Part shown: positions 38,140-46,507 of the stretch, piece by piece
How positions within the stretch are numbered: position 1 is the first letter of the stretch
Layout: every line of letters begins with the position of its first letter
Translations under genes and position numbers: made by a program
The notes under the pieces: generated by a model
The model's database searches: none
What the model saw: only the letters and a program-made list of their open reading frames with translations
Told to the model about the DNA's origin: nothing
NCBI RefSeq assembly: GCF_003243465.1
Contig: NZ_QFQZ01000002.1
Span: forward strand, 68,830-132,829
DNA: 64,000 bases
Origin: Caulobacter segnis
Lineage (GTDB): Bacteria; Pseudomonadota; Alphaproteobacteria; Caulobacterales; Caulobacteraceae
Reading direction: 5' to 3'

Positions 38140-38649
38140 ATGACCGCAATCCATGAGCTGAAGTGCTGGCCCGCCTACTTCGCCGCCGTCCGCGAAGGGC
38201 TCAAGACGTTCGAGATCCGCCGCAATGACCGCGACTTCCAAGTCGGTGACCTGATCGTGCTGCGTGAGTACAGCCCGGGCACGGACACCTTCAGCGGTCA
38301 GACCGAGACGCGTCAGATCACCTATCTGCTGAGCGAGGAGGACCACGGAGGGGTCATCCATGGCTTCGTCGTCATCGGCTTTGGCCACGTGCCCAAGCTG
38401 GGCGATGTGAAGGCGGTCGAGGACCTCACCCCTTCTTCGCTTGCTGAATGGCATCTCGCCGCCGCCTCGAGCGCCATCCTGAGGGCCGAGAACGCCCTCA
38501 AGGTGTCCACCAACTACGAGCACGCATCGATGGCCGTGGCGGCCTCCAGGCACGCCGCCGTGGCGCAAGCTTCGAAGGACGAGGCCGCATTTCATATCGG
38601 GGCCGCCGACATCGTCCGCGCTGTCGCCCCCGGCCTCGAGGCGGCCTGA
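38140..38649 (+). CDS. DUF3850 (ASCH-superfamily) protein
   Basis: The product has 169 residues. The first 85 are a DUF3850 domain (HELKCWPAYFAAVREGLKTFEIRRNDRDFQVGDLIVLREYSPGTDTFSG, then GFVVIGFGHV), related to RNA-binding ASCH/PUA folds. The helical C-terminal extension (about 100-169, EWHLAAASSAILRAENALKVSTNYEHASMAVAASRHAAVAQ) resembles ATP-cone-free phage extensions of no known role. It starts 1 nt after the zinc protein. Confidence 0.85.
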   Translation: MTAIHELKCWPAYFAAVREGLKTFEIRRNDRDFQVGDLIVLREYSPGTDTFSGQTETRQITYLLSEEDHGGVIHGFVVIGFGHVPKLGDVKAVEDLTPSSLAEWHLAAASSAILRAENALKVSTNYEHASMAVAASRHAAVAQASKDEAAFHIGAADIVRAVAPGLEAA

Positions 38650-38651
38650 GC

Positions 38652-38906
38652 ATGAAGAACAAGCTCGTCGACCTAAACAACCACCTGTTCGCCCAGCTCG
38701 AGCGCCTCAGCGAAGAGGAGATGGACGCCACCCGGATCGATCTCGAGATCCGCCGAACCGAAGCGATCGTCGACGTCTCCGAGCAGATCATCCGGACGGC
38801 CGGCCTGCAGCTGCGGGCCGCCGAGCTCGTCGCGGAGCACGGCAAGCGCCTGACCGACCACCTGCCGTCCAACCTTCCCATGATCGGACCGAGCTATGAG
38901 GGGTAA
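38652..38906 (+). CDS. Small phage protein with long helix
   Basis: The 84-residue product MKNKLVDLNNHLFAQLERLSEEEMDATRIDLEIRRTEAIVDVSEQIIRTAGLQLRAAELVAEHG has a known phage layout: DLNNHLFAQLERL then a long amphipathic helix. It is a common hypothetical protein of tailed phages and prophages. The end overlaps the HNH start. Confidence 0.8.
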   Translation: MKNKLVDLNNHLFAQLERLSEEEMDATRIDLEIRRTEAIVDVSEQIIRTAGLQLRAAELVAEHGKRLTDHLPSNLPMIGPSYEG

Positions 38907-39558
38907 GCGCATCGTCTACACGCCCGCCGAACTCGCTTGGCTCGAGGCAAACTGCACCCTGCCGTTCGCGGACTATCTCGCTGGGTTCCAGCAGGCCTTC
39001 ACCAGGCCCGACGTGTCGGCCGACAACCTTCACGCCCTTCGAAAGCGCAAGGGTTGGAAGACGGGACGCAGCGGGCGGTTCGAGAAGGGCGCCATCCCCG
39101 CCAACAAGGGAAAGCCCTGCCCTTCTGGCGTCGGCGGCCGCCATCCCAATGCCGTCCGAACCCAGTTCAAGAAGGGCGACCGCACAGGGCGCGCCGCGCT
39201 GCTCTACAAGCCGATCGGCACGGAGCGACGCCACCCCGACGGCTACCTCGAGCGCAAGATCAACGACGATCTGCCCCTGCAGGCGCGTTGGCGGGCGGTG
39301 CACATCATCAACTGGGAGGCGTTGAACGGACCGGTTCCGGCCGGGCACTGCCTCAAGTCGGTCGACGGCGACAAGACCAACACCGATCCCAGCAACTGGA
39401 TGCTGGTCGAGCGCGCCATCATGCCGACCCTGAATGGCGGACCACACAAGAAGCGGCCCGGGTTCGACGAAGCGCCCGCGGATCTCCGCCCTGCCCTGCT
39501 CAACCTCGCGAAGGTGAAGGTCAAGGCGGCTGCCTTGCGCCGGAAGGCCGCGAAATGA
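38896..39558 (+). CDS. HNH homing-type endonuclease
   Basis: The 220-residue product contains an HNH-type motif: RWRAVHIINWEALNGPVPAGHCLKSVDGDKTNTDPSNWMLVERAIM (about 130-176), preceded by a PDGYLERKI strand. An HTH-like segment (ADNLHALRKRKGWKTG) and NUMOD-like repeats (GRSGRFEKGAIPANKGKPCPSG, VRTQFKKGDRTG) lie in the first half. It overlaps the upstream gene by 11 nt and the next by 4 nt (ATGA). Confidence 0.88.
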   Translation: MRGKRIVYTPAELAWLEANCTLPFADYLAGFQQAFTRPDVSADNLHALRKRKGWKTGRSGRFEKGAIPANKGKPCPSGVGGRHPNAVRTQFKKGDRTGRAALLYKPIGTERRHPDGYLERKINDDLPLQARWRAVHIINWEALNGPVPAGHCLKSVDGDKTNTDPSNWMLVERAIMPTLNGGPHKKRPGFDEAPADLRPALLNLAKVKVKAAALRRKAAK

Positions 39559-39827
39559 CGACGGCGGCGGCCTCTCCCCATTGCAACGGATTCCTGATCT
39601 CGGCGCTCCCGACGCTTCGCGTCTCGAGCGAGGTGGAGATGGCCGCGTTCGACGCGCTTCCGGCCCCGCTGCGAGCTGTCATCGCCGACTTGCCGGCGAA
39701 GATCTCCGCCGTTCCGGTGCTCGCCGCCTGGGAAAACCCGCCGCCAGTACTCGAAAGCCTCGACTGCATTGAGCGCCTTCAGGCGCTCGCTCTCGCCCTA
39801 AAGACCACCGTGGAAGCTGCCCGATGA
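39555..39827 (+). CDS. Small hypothetical protein
   Basis: The 90-residue product starts at an ATG overlapping the HNH stop. The C-terminal helix (LESLDCIERLQALALALKTTVEAAR) is well formed. The family is not recognised. It is coupled to the excisionase-like gene (ATGA). Confidence 0.6.
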   Translation: MTTAAASPHCNGFLISALPTLRVSSEVEMAAFDALPAPLRAVIADLPAKISAVPVLAAWENPPPVLESLDCIERLQALALALKTTVEAAR

Positions 39828-40102
39828 TCGGCTCACTCCCCCACTGGCCCGCGATGATGGATCTCGAGCTGGCCTGCGCCTACACCCAGCTGGGCGAGAC
39901 CCAGTTCAAGGCCCTGTCGGCGCGCTACAACGTGGCCCCAAGGGATTTGGGCGGGATCCGCGGCGTCCGGTGGCGTCGGAGCGACCTGGACCGACTCATT
40001 GACTCGCTTCCGGCCCGCGGCGAACCCTCCGACCAGGACGCAGCGGTTGACCAGGCGCAGGCGGCCCTGCAGCGAGTCCGCAAGCGCGCTGCGCGCCGAT
40101 AG
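39824..40102 (+). CDS. Excisionase-like DNA-binding protein
   Basis: The 92-residue product contains LELACAYTQLGETQFKALSARYNVAPRDLGGIRGVRWRRSDLDRLIDSLPARG. This has the winged-helix/MerR-like shape of phage excisionases: helix, turn, then WRRSDLDRLID. It lies directly before the integrase, the expected place. P2 Cox-like function (excision and directionality) is inferred. Confidence 0.75.
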   Translation: MIGSLPHWPAMMDLELACAYTQLGETQFKALSARYNVAPRDLGGIRGVRWRRSDLDRLIDSLPARGEPSDQDAAVDQAQAALQRVRKRAARR

Positions 40103-40117
40103 CACCAGGTTGTCGTC

Positions 40118-41275
40118 GTGAAGTACGTCAAGAAGGTCCCCGGCCCGAACGGCGAGCTGTACCTTCGCAAGAAGGGCTTGCCGCTCATCCCGCTCAAAGC
40201 CCCCCTTCCCGCCCCCGGCGAAGAGGCCGGTTCCGCGCTCGAGGAAGAGATCAAGGCGCTGATCGCCGGCCACACCGCGCCGCGAGCCCGCAAGGGCACG
40301 TTGAGCGAGGCGCTGCGCACCTACGAGCTCGAGGACGCCAACTTCCTGAACAACGCCGACTCGACCAAGGCCCTCTATCGGATCTTCCTGGGCGAGTTCG
40401 AGGAAGACATGGGCGCCCTGCCGATCAGCGCCTTTACGCCGGCGTTCATCCTCGAGCTGAGGAACGAATGGGCCAAGCAAGGCTATCGGGCCGCGAACCT
40501 GCGCCTGCAGGTGCTGAAGAACGTCATCAAGCCGGCCCTGATCGCCGACGGCGCTCAGTCCGACCCCTTCAGTCTGATCGATGGCGTGCGCCGCCCGGCC
40601 GACCTGAAGGAACCGCACATCATCTGGCCTGAGATCGAGGTCACCAGGGTGATCGAGGCCGCGATCGAGGAGCGCCAGTTCGGCCTGGCCCGGGCCGTCG
40701 CGATCGCGCGCTATGTCGGCGCGAGGCGCGGCGACCTGGTCAAGATCCCCAAGACCGCGCGCCAGGCCGGCCACTTCCGCTTCCTGTCGACCAAGAAGAA
40801 GATCCCGGTCGATATGCCGGAGGATCCTCTGCTGACGGCCTGGCTGGCGAAGACGCCGGCCGCCCAGCCCAAGTCCAAGTGGCAGGAGCACGTCGAGCGC
40901 AAGAGCGGCGTCATCAAGCTGCCTCCGGCGACCCTGGTCTACAACACGCGCAATCTGCGCTTCACGGAGTCGGGCCTGGGCCAGGCCCTCGCCGACCTCG
41001 TCGGCCGTCTGCACGCCCAGGAGCGCCTGGAGAGCCCCGATTACGACTTCCACGGCCTTCGCCATACGCGAGGCGTGGAAGCGGCCCTGGCGGGCTGCAC
41101 GGACGCCCAGGGCGCGGCCCTGATGGGTCACAGCAGCCCGACCAGCTTCGCCCAATACCGCCGCCAGGCCGATCGTCTGCGCATGAGCAGAGACGGCCAG
41201 GCGCTAATTCTCGCGATGCGGACCCGCGACCTCGGAGACGAGTGGAAAAAGGAGTGGCAAAAAAGTGGAAAATGA
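40118..41275 (+). CDS. int: Tyrosine integrase
   Basis: The 385-residue product starts at a GTG. It has a core-binding region at about 70-165. The catalytic domain has Arg in RYVGARRGDLVKI, His and Arg in DFHGLRHTRGVEA, His in LMGHSSPTS, and the nucleophile Tyr at about 347 in FAQYRR. It ends 56 nt before the 3' end of tRNA-His, fitting integration at that tRNA. Confidence 0.96.
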   Translation: MKYVKKVPGPNGELYLRKKGLPLIPLKAPLPAPGEEAGSALEEEIKALIAGHTAPRARKGTLSEALRTYELEDANFLNNADSTKALYRIFLGEFEEDMGALPISAFTPAFILELRNEWAKQGYRAANLRLQVLKNVIKPALIADGAQSDPFSLIDGVRRPADLKEPHIIWPEIEVTRVIEAAIEERQFGLARAVAIARYVGARRGDLVKIPKTARQAGHFRFLSTKKKIPVDMPEDPLLTAWLAKTPAAQPKSKWQEHVERKSGVIKLPPATLVYNTRNLRFTESGLGQALADLVGRLHAQERLESPDYDFHGLRHTRGVEAALAGCTDAQGAALMGHSSPTSFAQYRRQADRLRMSRDGQALILAMRTRDLGDEWKKEWQKSGK

Positions 41276-41288
41276 TTTCGCCCAACGA

Positions 41289-41318
41289 AAAGGGCCCGGC
41301 CAAAAAGCCGAGCCCCTT
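41289..41318 (-). terminator. Hairpin between int and tRNA-His
   Basis: GGGC-CGGC / GCCG-GCCC arms (with one mismatch) and a CAAAAA loop. On the minus strand it is followed by TTTT, so it can end the tRNA-His transcript. It may also end int. Confidence 0.6.
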
Positions 41319-41331
41319 CAGTCTCTTGCGA

Positions 41332-41375
41332 TGGTACCAGCTCTCGGGCTCGAACCGAGGACCTCTAGATCCACA
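41332..41375. other. Inferred attachment site (att) in tRNA-His 3' half
   Basis: The integrase end of the prophage abuts the tRNA 3' end, so the crossover core should lie in the anticodon-to-3' part. The duplicate at the other prophage end is not in this window, so the core length cannot be set. Confidence 0.6.
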
Positions 41376-41408
41376 ATCTAGCGCTCTAACCAACTGAGCT
41401 AAGCCGGC
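41332..41408 (-). tRNA. tRNA-His (GTG)
   Basis: The 77-nt tRNA includes an encoded CCA. The anticodon loop is TTGTGGA with anticodon GTG. The acceptor GCCGGCT pairs with AGCTGGT, and the discriminator is A73 with no extra G-1. Most bacteria have G-1 and C73 in tRNA-His; the loss of both is a known trait of an alphaproteobacterial clade that includes Caulobacter. Confidence 0.95.
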
Positions 41409-41481
41409 TCATCGCGAGGCGTCGTCTTTAGTCGGATCGGCCCCTGGGATCAAGCGCCGATCCAGATGATTTAACAGGAAA

Positions 41482-41509
41482 ACGCCCCGGAGCCGAAACT
41501 CCGGGGCGT
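41482..41509 (-). terminator. Intrinsic terminator of the tonB operon
   Basis: A perfect 11-bp stem (ACGCCCCGGAG / CTCCGGGGCGT), 6-nt loop, then TTTTCC on the minus strand, 28 nt after the tonB stop. Confidence 0.9.
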
Positions 41510-41536
41510 CTCCTAGCTTTCGCCTGGATCCAGGTC

Positions 41537-42268
41537 CTATTGCGGGACTTGGAACACCAGCGGGACGGTCACCTGGCCACCGTCGACGGGCGCGCCGTCG
41601 AGGGTCTTCGGCTTCATCCGGAACAGACGCGACAGCTTGAGCGCGGCGTCGCCGAAGCCCATGTCAGCCGGCGTCTCGGACACGACCGAGCAGCCTTCAA
41701 GCGAACCCTTCGCCGTGACGGTGCACGAGATCGTCGCCTTGCCGCTGACTTCCATCCGCTGAGCGCGGTCGGGGAAGTAGCGGGCCATGTCGTCCGCGCT
41801 GGGCTTACGGGCCCAGTCAGGACGGGTCACGACCGAGGCGCGAGCCGGCGGGTTCGTCGGAACCGGCGGAGCCTGCGAGATGACCGGCGGAGCGGTCGTC
41901 TCAACCCGCTTTTCAACGGGCGGGATCGGCAGCGGCGGCGGCGGCGTCACGTCCGGCGGCGGAGCCACCGGGGGACGCGGCTGGACCACGGCCGGAGGCG
42001 GCGGCGGTTCGTTGGTCGGCGGCGGCGGCGGAGGAGGCGGCGGAGGCGGCGGCGGAGGCGGAGGCAGCTCCACAACCGTCGCGTCGTCCGAGTACTCCTG
42101 GAACACCGCTTCGAACTTCTGCTTCGCGAGATACAGGAAGAGAAGCCCGTGCAGACCGAGCACCACGATCAGGGCGAAGCCGAACGGCCCCATGCCCTTC
42201 TTGCGGCGCGGACCTTCCGAGGTGAGCGGATCGTAGTGGCGATGCTCGGGCGTTTGTTGTTCAGCCAT
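41537..42268 (-). CDS. tonB: TonB energy transducer
   Basis: The 243-residue product has a transmembrane helix at residues about 27-46 (FGFALIVVLGLHGLLFLYLA). A Pro-rich periplasmic arm (about 65-145) includes an unbroken run of 16 prolines, and the C-terminal TonB domain (about 165-243) has GKATISCTVTAKGSLEGCSVVSETPADMGFGDAALKLSRLFRMKP. With ExbB/ExbD it carries proton-motive energy to outer-membrane receptors, such as the one at 60893. It is the last gene of the exbB-exbD-tonB unit. Confidence 0.95.
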   Translation of the reverse strand: MAEQQTPEHRHYDPLTSEGPRRKKGMGPFGFALIVVLGLHGLLFLYLAKQKFEAVFQEYSDDATVVELPPPPPPPPPPPPPPPPTNEPPPPPAVVQPRPPVAPPPDVTPPPPLPIPPVEKRVETTAPPVISQAPPVPTNPPARASVVTRPDWARKPSADDMARYFPDRAQRMEVSGKATISCTVTAKGSLEGCSVVSETPADMGFGDAALKLSRLFRMKPKTLDGAPVDGGQVTVPLVFQVPQ

Positions 42269-42281
42269 GCAGCACCCCTAC

Positions 42282-42713
42282 TTAGCTATCATCCCGTCCA
42301 ACGAGCGCCACGCTGTAGAAGCCGTTATCCTGGAGGGTGTTCATCACCTCCATGAAAGCCCCGTAGCGAACCTTTTCGTCGGCCCGGATGAAGATGCGCT
42401 CCTTGGTGGGATCGCGACGGCCCATGTTCTGGGTGATATCCAAGCCCAGCTCATCGATGCTGGTCTCGTTATCGCCAAGGTAGAGCTGACCCGACTCCTT
42501 GATCGTGACGTAAACCGGCTTGGAAGGAGGCGGCGACGACTTAGCCACCGCCGCGGGCAGGTTCACCTCGATCGACACGGAGGCGAGCGGAGCCGCCACC
42601 ATGAAGATGATCAGAAGCACCAGCATAACGTCCACGAAGGGCGTAACGTTGATGTCGCTGTTCTGCTCGACGTTGAACCTGTCGCCCCCACCGCCTGAGA
42701 GTTTGGCGGCCAT
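42282..42713 (-). CDS. exbD: ExbD/TolR-type proton-channel subunit
   Basis: The 143-residue product has one transmembrane helix (about 23-43, PFVDVMLVLLIIFMVAAPLA) with the conserved channel Asp in FVDV. A periplasmic domain follows (SVSIEVNLPAAVAKSS ... VRYGAFMEVMNTLQDNGFYSVALVG). It works with ExbB. It starts 5 nt after the exbB stop. Confidence 0.95.
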   Translation of the reverse strand: MAAKLSGGGGDRFNVEQNSDINVTPFVDVMLVLLIIFMVAAPLASVSIEVNLPAAVAKSSPPPSKPVYVTIKESGQLYLGDNETSIDELGLDITQNMGRRDPTKERIFIRADEKVRYGAFMEVMNTLQDNGFYSVALVGRDDS

Positions 42714-42718
42714 GGGTG

Positions 42719-43618
42719 TTACGCCCCCTTGTCGAGCTGACGCGAGATGGCGTTCATCAGTTCAGCAACGAAGCCTTCCGAGCGGGTGCCGTAACCCGAG
42801 ATGCGGGTCTGGAAGTAGTTGTAGAAGATAACGGCCGGGATAGCGGCGAAGAGGCCGATACCGGTGGCGAGCAGGGCTTCAGCGATACCCGGCGCCACGA
42901 CGGCGAGGTTGGTGGTGTTGGTGTTAGCGATACCGATGAACGACGTCATGATGCCGTAAACCGTACCGAACAGACCGATGAACGGACCGGCCGAACCGAC
43001 CGAGGCCAGGAACACCATGCCGCCCGACAGACGCTTGGCCAGCGAGGACTGGACGGCGTTGATGGCGTAGGTGGCGCGGGCCAGCGTCGAGTCGCGGTGC
43101 TCGCCGGCGACTTGCAGGCCAGCTTGACGCGACAGTTCGACTTCCTGCGAGGCGGCGGCGGCCATGTCGGCCATCGGGTTGCCTTCGAATTCTTCCGACG
43201 AGCTGATGCGCGCGATGTCGGCGATCGAGCGAGCGCCGCGGAAGGCTTCCAGGAACTTGTCCGATTGCTTGTTCAGGCCGGCGAACTCGAAAATCTTGGT
43301 GAGCAGCAGCACCCACGAGAAGACCGAGGCCAGCAGCAGGCCGATCATGACGACCTTCACGACGGCGCCGGCGGCGAGGAACATGCCGACGGGGGTCAGC
43401 GAGTGGCCGCCCTTGCTTTCGCCTTCAGCGGCCGGAGCTTCGGCCGGAGCCGCTTCCGGAGCCGGGGTGGCGGCCGGCGTGGCGGCGGCGTCGGCGGGAG
43501 CCGAGGCGGCGGCCGGATCGGCGGGCTTGGCGTCTTGAGCGAACGCCGGGGCGCTCGCCATCAGCGCAACGGCGCCGACGAGAGCGATGAGGGGGGTCTT
43601 CCGTTTAATGTCGAGCAT
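42719..43618 (-). CDS. exbB: ExbB/MotA-TolQ-type channel protein
   Basis: The 299-residue product starts at MLDIKRKTPLIALVGAVALMASAPAFA, a signal peptide-like start at ATG 43618; an in-frame ATG at 43684 lacks that logic. An Ala/Pro linker (about 27-72) follows, then three transmembrane helices (about 80-110, 205-240, 255-275; GPFIGLFGTVYGIMTSF, APGIAEALLATGIGLFAAIPAVIFYNYF). The long N-terminal extension is typical of alphaproteobacterial ExbB. Confidence 0.93.
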   Translation of the reverse strand: MLDIKRKTPLIALVGAVALMASAPAFAQDAKPADPAAASAPADAAATPAATPAPEAAPAEAPAAEGESKGGHSLTPVGMFLAAGAVVKVVMIGLLLASVFSWVLLLTKIFEFAGLNKQSDKFLEAFRGARSIADIARISSSEEFEGNPMADMAAAASQEVELSRQAGLQVAGEHRDSTLARATYAINAVQSSLAKRLSGGMVFLASVGSAGPFIGLFGTVYGIMTSFIGIANTNTTNLAVVAPGIAEALLATGIGLFAAIPAVIFYNYFQTRISGYGTRSEGFVAELMNAISRQLDKGA

Positions 43619-44199
43619 CTGTCGCCAGTTCCTGATTGGTCTAGCACGTTTGGACCGAGGGTCGTCGCGCGAGAGCGTCTCCACCCTAACTCTGAATAGC
43701 CCGTTCCGGGGTTCGATTTCTCTCCCCTCGGGACGGACCCGCTTCGCTGCGCTCGACCCGTTACGCCCCTCAACGAGGACTAGGCCTCCAGAAGGATCGT
43801 TTCGAAGCGCGTGCGACCGAGGCCCGTCTGAGGGGCTCCGGTCTTACCGCAATGTTAGAATTGCGGCTGTGGTCCTTTGGCAACCCCTTTTCGCACCGTC
43901 AAGGGGCTCGTTTAGGCACAAAATCGTCGTACACGGTGGAAGAGTCCGGCGTTTACCGCGACGCACAAAGGGCTTTTCGGGAAAACGGGGCGTTTTTCCC
44001 CCTGCAAGAAGATTGGCGATGCTGCACCGCAGCAAGGCAACAAAACGATGGTCGATGAAGGCAGGCGCCCGCCGACTTGGCAAATGACGACTTTCGCGTC
44101 CCGCCAAAGAATTCGCGCGGATGGAGAAAGCGGCGCCGGCCGAGCTTGAGCATAGACGCGAAGGCGTCCGAGCCAGATCTTTGGGAAAATTGAGGAAGA
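43619..44199. other. Gap between exbB and tRNA-Phe without recognised gene
   Basis: No convincing coding frame or RNA gene is seen in about 580 nt. The promoter of exbB should lie here. A mirror-like GGGGAAAAACGCCCC hairpin region (about 43982-44002) may end a transcript. Confidence 0.5.
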
Positions 44200-44275
44200 T
44201 GGTGCCTGGGGCCGGAATCGAACCAGCGACACGCGGATTTTCAATCCGCTGCTCTACCAACTGAGCTACCCAGGC
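44200..44275 (-). tRNA. tRNA-Phe (GAA)
   Basis: The 76-nt tRNA has an encoded CCA. The acceptor GCCTGGG/CCCAGGC, anticodon stem GCGGA/TCCGC and loop TTGAAAA give anticodon GAA. Confidence 0.96.
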
Positions 44276-44374
44276 ATCTGAACCTTGGCGGTGGAAACCG
44301 CCCCGGCGACCTCGCGGCGAAGCGAGGAGCCGGGTCTATAGAGAAGGCGCGCGGCGAAGTCCAGCGCCCTTTTG

Positions 44375-44548
44375 TCATTCCCTGTTGATGAGTTCGGAAG
44401 GCGGATTTTCCTCGTCATCGTCGCCGCCGGCGACGACGTAGCGACCGCTCAGCCACCGCTGCAGGTCGACGTCGGCGCAGCGCTTCGAACAGAAGGGGCG
44501 GAAGGCCTTTTCGACAGGCTTGCCGCAAATCGGGCACCCCGTGCTCAT
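44375..44548 (-). CDS. yacG: YacG-type DNA gyrase inhibitor
   Basis: The 57-residue zinc protein starts at MSTGCPICGKPVEKAFRPFCSKRCADVDLQRWLSGRYVV. Cysteines in CPIC and CSKRC form the single zinc site. YacG inhibits gyrase by binding GyrB. An in-frame ATG at 44581 lies inside the upstream gene and is not used. It overlaps the rng stop (ATGA). Confidence 0.93.
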   Translation of the reverse strand: MSTGCPICGKPVEKAFRPFCSKRCADVDLQRWLSGRYVVAGGDDDEENPPSELINRE

Positions 44549-45591
44549 GTGGCGAACACCTCCATACGGTCGTCCGGCCAATTGGTCTCAGATTCGACGG
44601 TGAAGCGACGCCCCAGGCGCTCGGCGACTCCGCCGTCGAGCTCGGCGGCGAAGGCTTGCGCCACAGCCGACGAACAACGCGCGGTCAGGCGCGCTCCGCC
44701 CTGCGCCCTGCCCTCGCGTTCCAAGGCCCGTGCCAGGCGGCGGGCCTGGTGCCGGGGATTCGGGGCGCCCGCCGGCGTCAGCAGGCGATCCAGGATCGGC
44801 GGCGCGCGGCGCGGCACGATCATCTCGAGCGTGCCGAACTTGCTGATCGCGCCCACGCCAACGCCAGGATTGTCGGCGGCGAACGCGTTGCGGGCGGCCG
44901 TGGTCAGGGCCTGGCCGTCGTGGCCGCGACCGACCAGATCGAAGACGATGATTCCCCCAAGCCCCTTCAGGCGCAGCACGCGGGAGGCGACGCTAAGCGC
45001 CGCCATATTGGCCTGACGCGCGGCGCGCTTCGAATCGGAAGCCTCACGGCCGCCCAGATCGACGTCGACCGCCGTCAGGGCGCGAGTCGGCTCCACGGCG
45101 ATGTCGCCGCCGCCGGGCAGGGCGAAGATGGTGGCCAGGGCGTCGGCCTCGGCCTCCTCGACGGCCTGGAGGGCCTTTTCCCCGGTCGTGGGCGAACCGG
45201 CCTTCACATGGTGGCGAAGGCGCTCCTCGATGGTCGGCGCCGTGCCCAACACGCGCGGCTCGCCCTCCCCTTCCGCCACGAACCGCGCGACGGCGGCCTT
45301 GCCCTGGCGCGAGGCGGTCTTGATCTCGATCTCGACGAGGCCGCCTTCGACCAGCCTGGGCATGTCGGGGCGCAGGGGCAGGATCACGTCCTGTCCGCCC
45401 GGCAAGGCGACGAAGGCCGAGGCGAAGCTCTTTTCGATCGACTTGACCCGGGCGACGCCGCGCACGCCCTCAGCGTCCAACAGATCGTCCGTGGGCCAGG
45501 AGACGAACAGGCGCTCGGGACGGCCGTCCAGGGTGACCACCCCGACCGTCTCGCCGACGCCCTTGTAGAGATAGGCTCTACGTTCACTCAT
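44545..45591 (-). CDS. rng: Ribonuclease E/G-like protein (short form)
   Basis: The product has 348 residues, clearly shorter than RNase G (about 490). An S1-like domain (residues about 35-115, VRGVARVKSIEKSFASAFVALPGGQDVILPLRP) and the catalytic DNase I-like region with its two metal Asp (LTAVDVDLGG; GGIIVFDLVG) are present. The zinc-link cysteines of RNase E/G are not seen. It may act in rRNA or mRNA processing. It sits between maf and yacG. Confidence 0.85.
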   Translation of the reverse strand: MSERRAYLYKGVGETVGVVTLDGRPERLFVSWPTDDLLDAEGVRGVARVKSIEKSFASAFVALPGGQDVILPLRPDMPRLVEGGLVEIEIKTASRQGKAAVARFVAEGEGEPRVLGTAPTIEERLRHHVKAGSPTTGEKALQAVEEAEADALATIFALPGGGDIAVEPTRALTAVDVDLGGREASDSKRAARQANMAALSVASRVLRLKGLGGIIVFDLVGRGHDGQALTTAARNAFAADNPGVGVGAISKFGTLEMIVPRRAPPILDRLLTPAGAPNPRHQARRLARALEREGRAQGGARLTARCSSAVAQAFAAELDGGVAERLGRRFTVESETNWPDDRMEVFAT

Positions 45592-45601
45592 GACTTGGCG
45601 C

Positions 45602-46207
45602 TCATGGCCGGTAACCCAGGCCCGAAAGCAGGTTCAGCGTCTCGTAGAGCGGCAGACCAACGACGCTGGGATAGGAGCCCTGCAGGTCGGTGATGAAACC
45701 GCCGGCCAGGCCTTGCACGCCATAGCCGCCGGCCTTGCCCTTCCACTGGCCGCTGGCGACGTAGCCGTCGCGCTCGGCGTCGGAGAGCCGCTTGAAGCCG
45801 ACCTTGGTCTCGACCAGGCGCGAGCCCAGGCGGCCGTCGGGCGCGATCAGGGCCACGCCGGTGAACACCTTATGGTTTCTACCCGACAGGAGCTTCAGGC
45901 AGTAAAGGACGTCGGCCTGCGTCTCGGCCTTGGGCAGGATGCGGCGGCCGACGGCGACGACCGTGTCGGCGGCCAGGACAAAGTCGCCCGGCGCGCGGGC
46001 GGCGACGGCGCGCGCCTTCTCCACCGCCAGGCGCAGGGCGTGGCGGCGCGGTGTCTCGTCGCGCAGCGGGGTCTCGTCGATGTCGGCGGGATCGACCCGG
46101 TCGGGCGTGACGCCGACCTGGGCCAGCAGGTCGAGGCGCCGGGGGCTCGCGCTGGCCAGCACCAGCGCCGGCCCGGCGGCCGCTTGGGCTGCCGTCGTCG
46201 GAGCCAT
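45602..46207 (-). CDS. maf: Maf-type nucleotide pyrophosphatase
   Basis: The 201-residue product has the Maf motif LVLASASPRRLDLLAQVG (about 15-32), then DFVLAADTVVAVGRRILPKAET and GKAGGYGVQGLAGGFITDLQGSYPSVVGLPLYET. Maf proteins hydrolyse non-canonical nucleoside triphosphates (dTTP/UTP or modified forms). It follows infA with a short gap. Confidence 0.95.
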   Translation of the reverse strand: MAPTTAAQAAAGPALVLASASPRRLDLLAQVGVTPDRVDPADIDETPLRDETPRRHALRLAVEKARAVAARAPGDFVLAADTVVAVGRRILPKAETQADVLYCLKLLSGRNHKVFTGVALIAPDGRLGSRLVETKVGFKRLSDAERDGYVASGQWKGKAGGYGVQGLAGGFITDLQGSYPSVVGLPLYETLNLLSGLGYRP

Positions 46208-46214
46208 CGGCGTC

Positions 46215-46433
46215 TTACTTGAAGCGGTAGGTGATACGGCCCTTGGTCAGGTCGTAGGGGGTCATCTCGACCAGGACCTTGTCGCCGGCCAGCACGCGGA
46301 TGCGGTTCTTGCGCATCTTGCCGGCGGTGTGGGCGATGATCTCGTGATCGTTTTCCAGCTTCACGCGGAACGTGGCGTTGGGCAGCAATTCGCTGACCGT
46401 GCCGGGAAACTCGAGCAGTTCTTCCTTAGCCAT
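46215..46433 (-). CDS. infA: Translation initiation factor IF-1
   Basis: This 72-residue S1/OB-fold protein starts at MAKEELLEFPGTVSELLPNATFRVKLENDHEIIAHTAGKMRKNRIRVLAGDKVLVEMTPYDLTKGRITYRFK, the standard IF-1 sequence. The ATG at 46445 would add four residues outside the family start. Usual in alphaproteobacteria upstream of maf. Confidence 0.97.
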   Translation of the reverse strand: MAKEELLEFPGTVSELLPNATFRVKLENDHEIIAHTAGKMRKNRIRVLAGDKVLVEMTPYDLTKGRITYRFK

Positions 46434-46507
46434 CAGGCCTCTCAAAGGGACGAATCGGATTGCCGCGAAGACGGGGGTCCTCGCGGCGAGGCGCCTCTAT
46501 AACGCAA

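Larger units (their letters stand above)
1..41331. mobile_element. P2-like prophage integrated at tRNA-His (left end outside window)
   Basis: Nearly every P2 late gene family is recognisable: Q, P, O, N, M, L, X, R, S, J, I, V, W, FI, FII, E/E', T, U, D and ogr. A tyrosine integrase ends 56 nt from the 3' end of a tRNA-His gene, the usual arrangement for integration into a tRNA 3' end. No second copy of the tRNA 3' half is visible in the window and no host gene is seen to the left, so the other attachment site should lie before position 1. The J-I-fibre block precedes V-W, unlike P2, where V-W-J-I-H-G is one run. All structural genes are open, so the element looks intact within the window. 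Confidence 0.95.

Noticed and set aside
41787..42236. Glycine-rich plus-strand frame opposite tonB
   Set aside because: It is the reverse complement of the polyproline arm of TonB.
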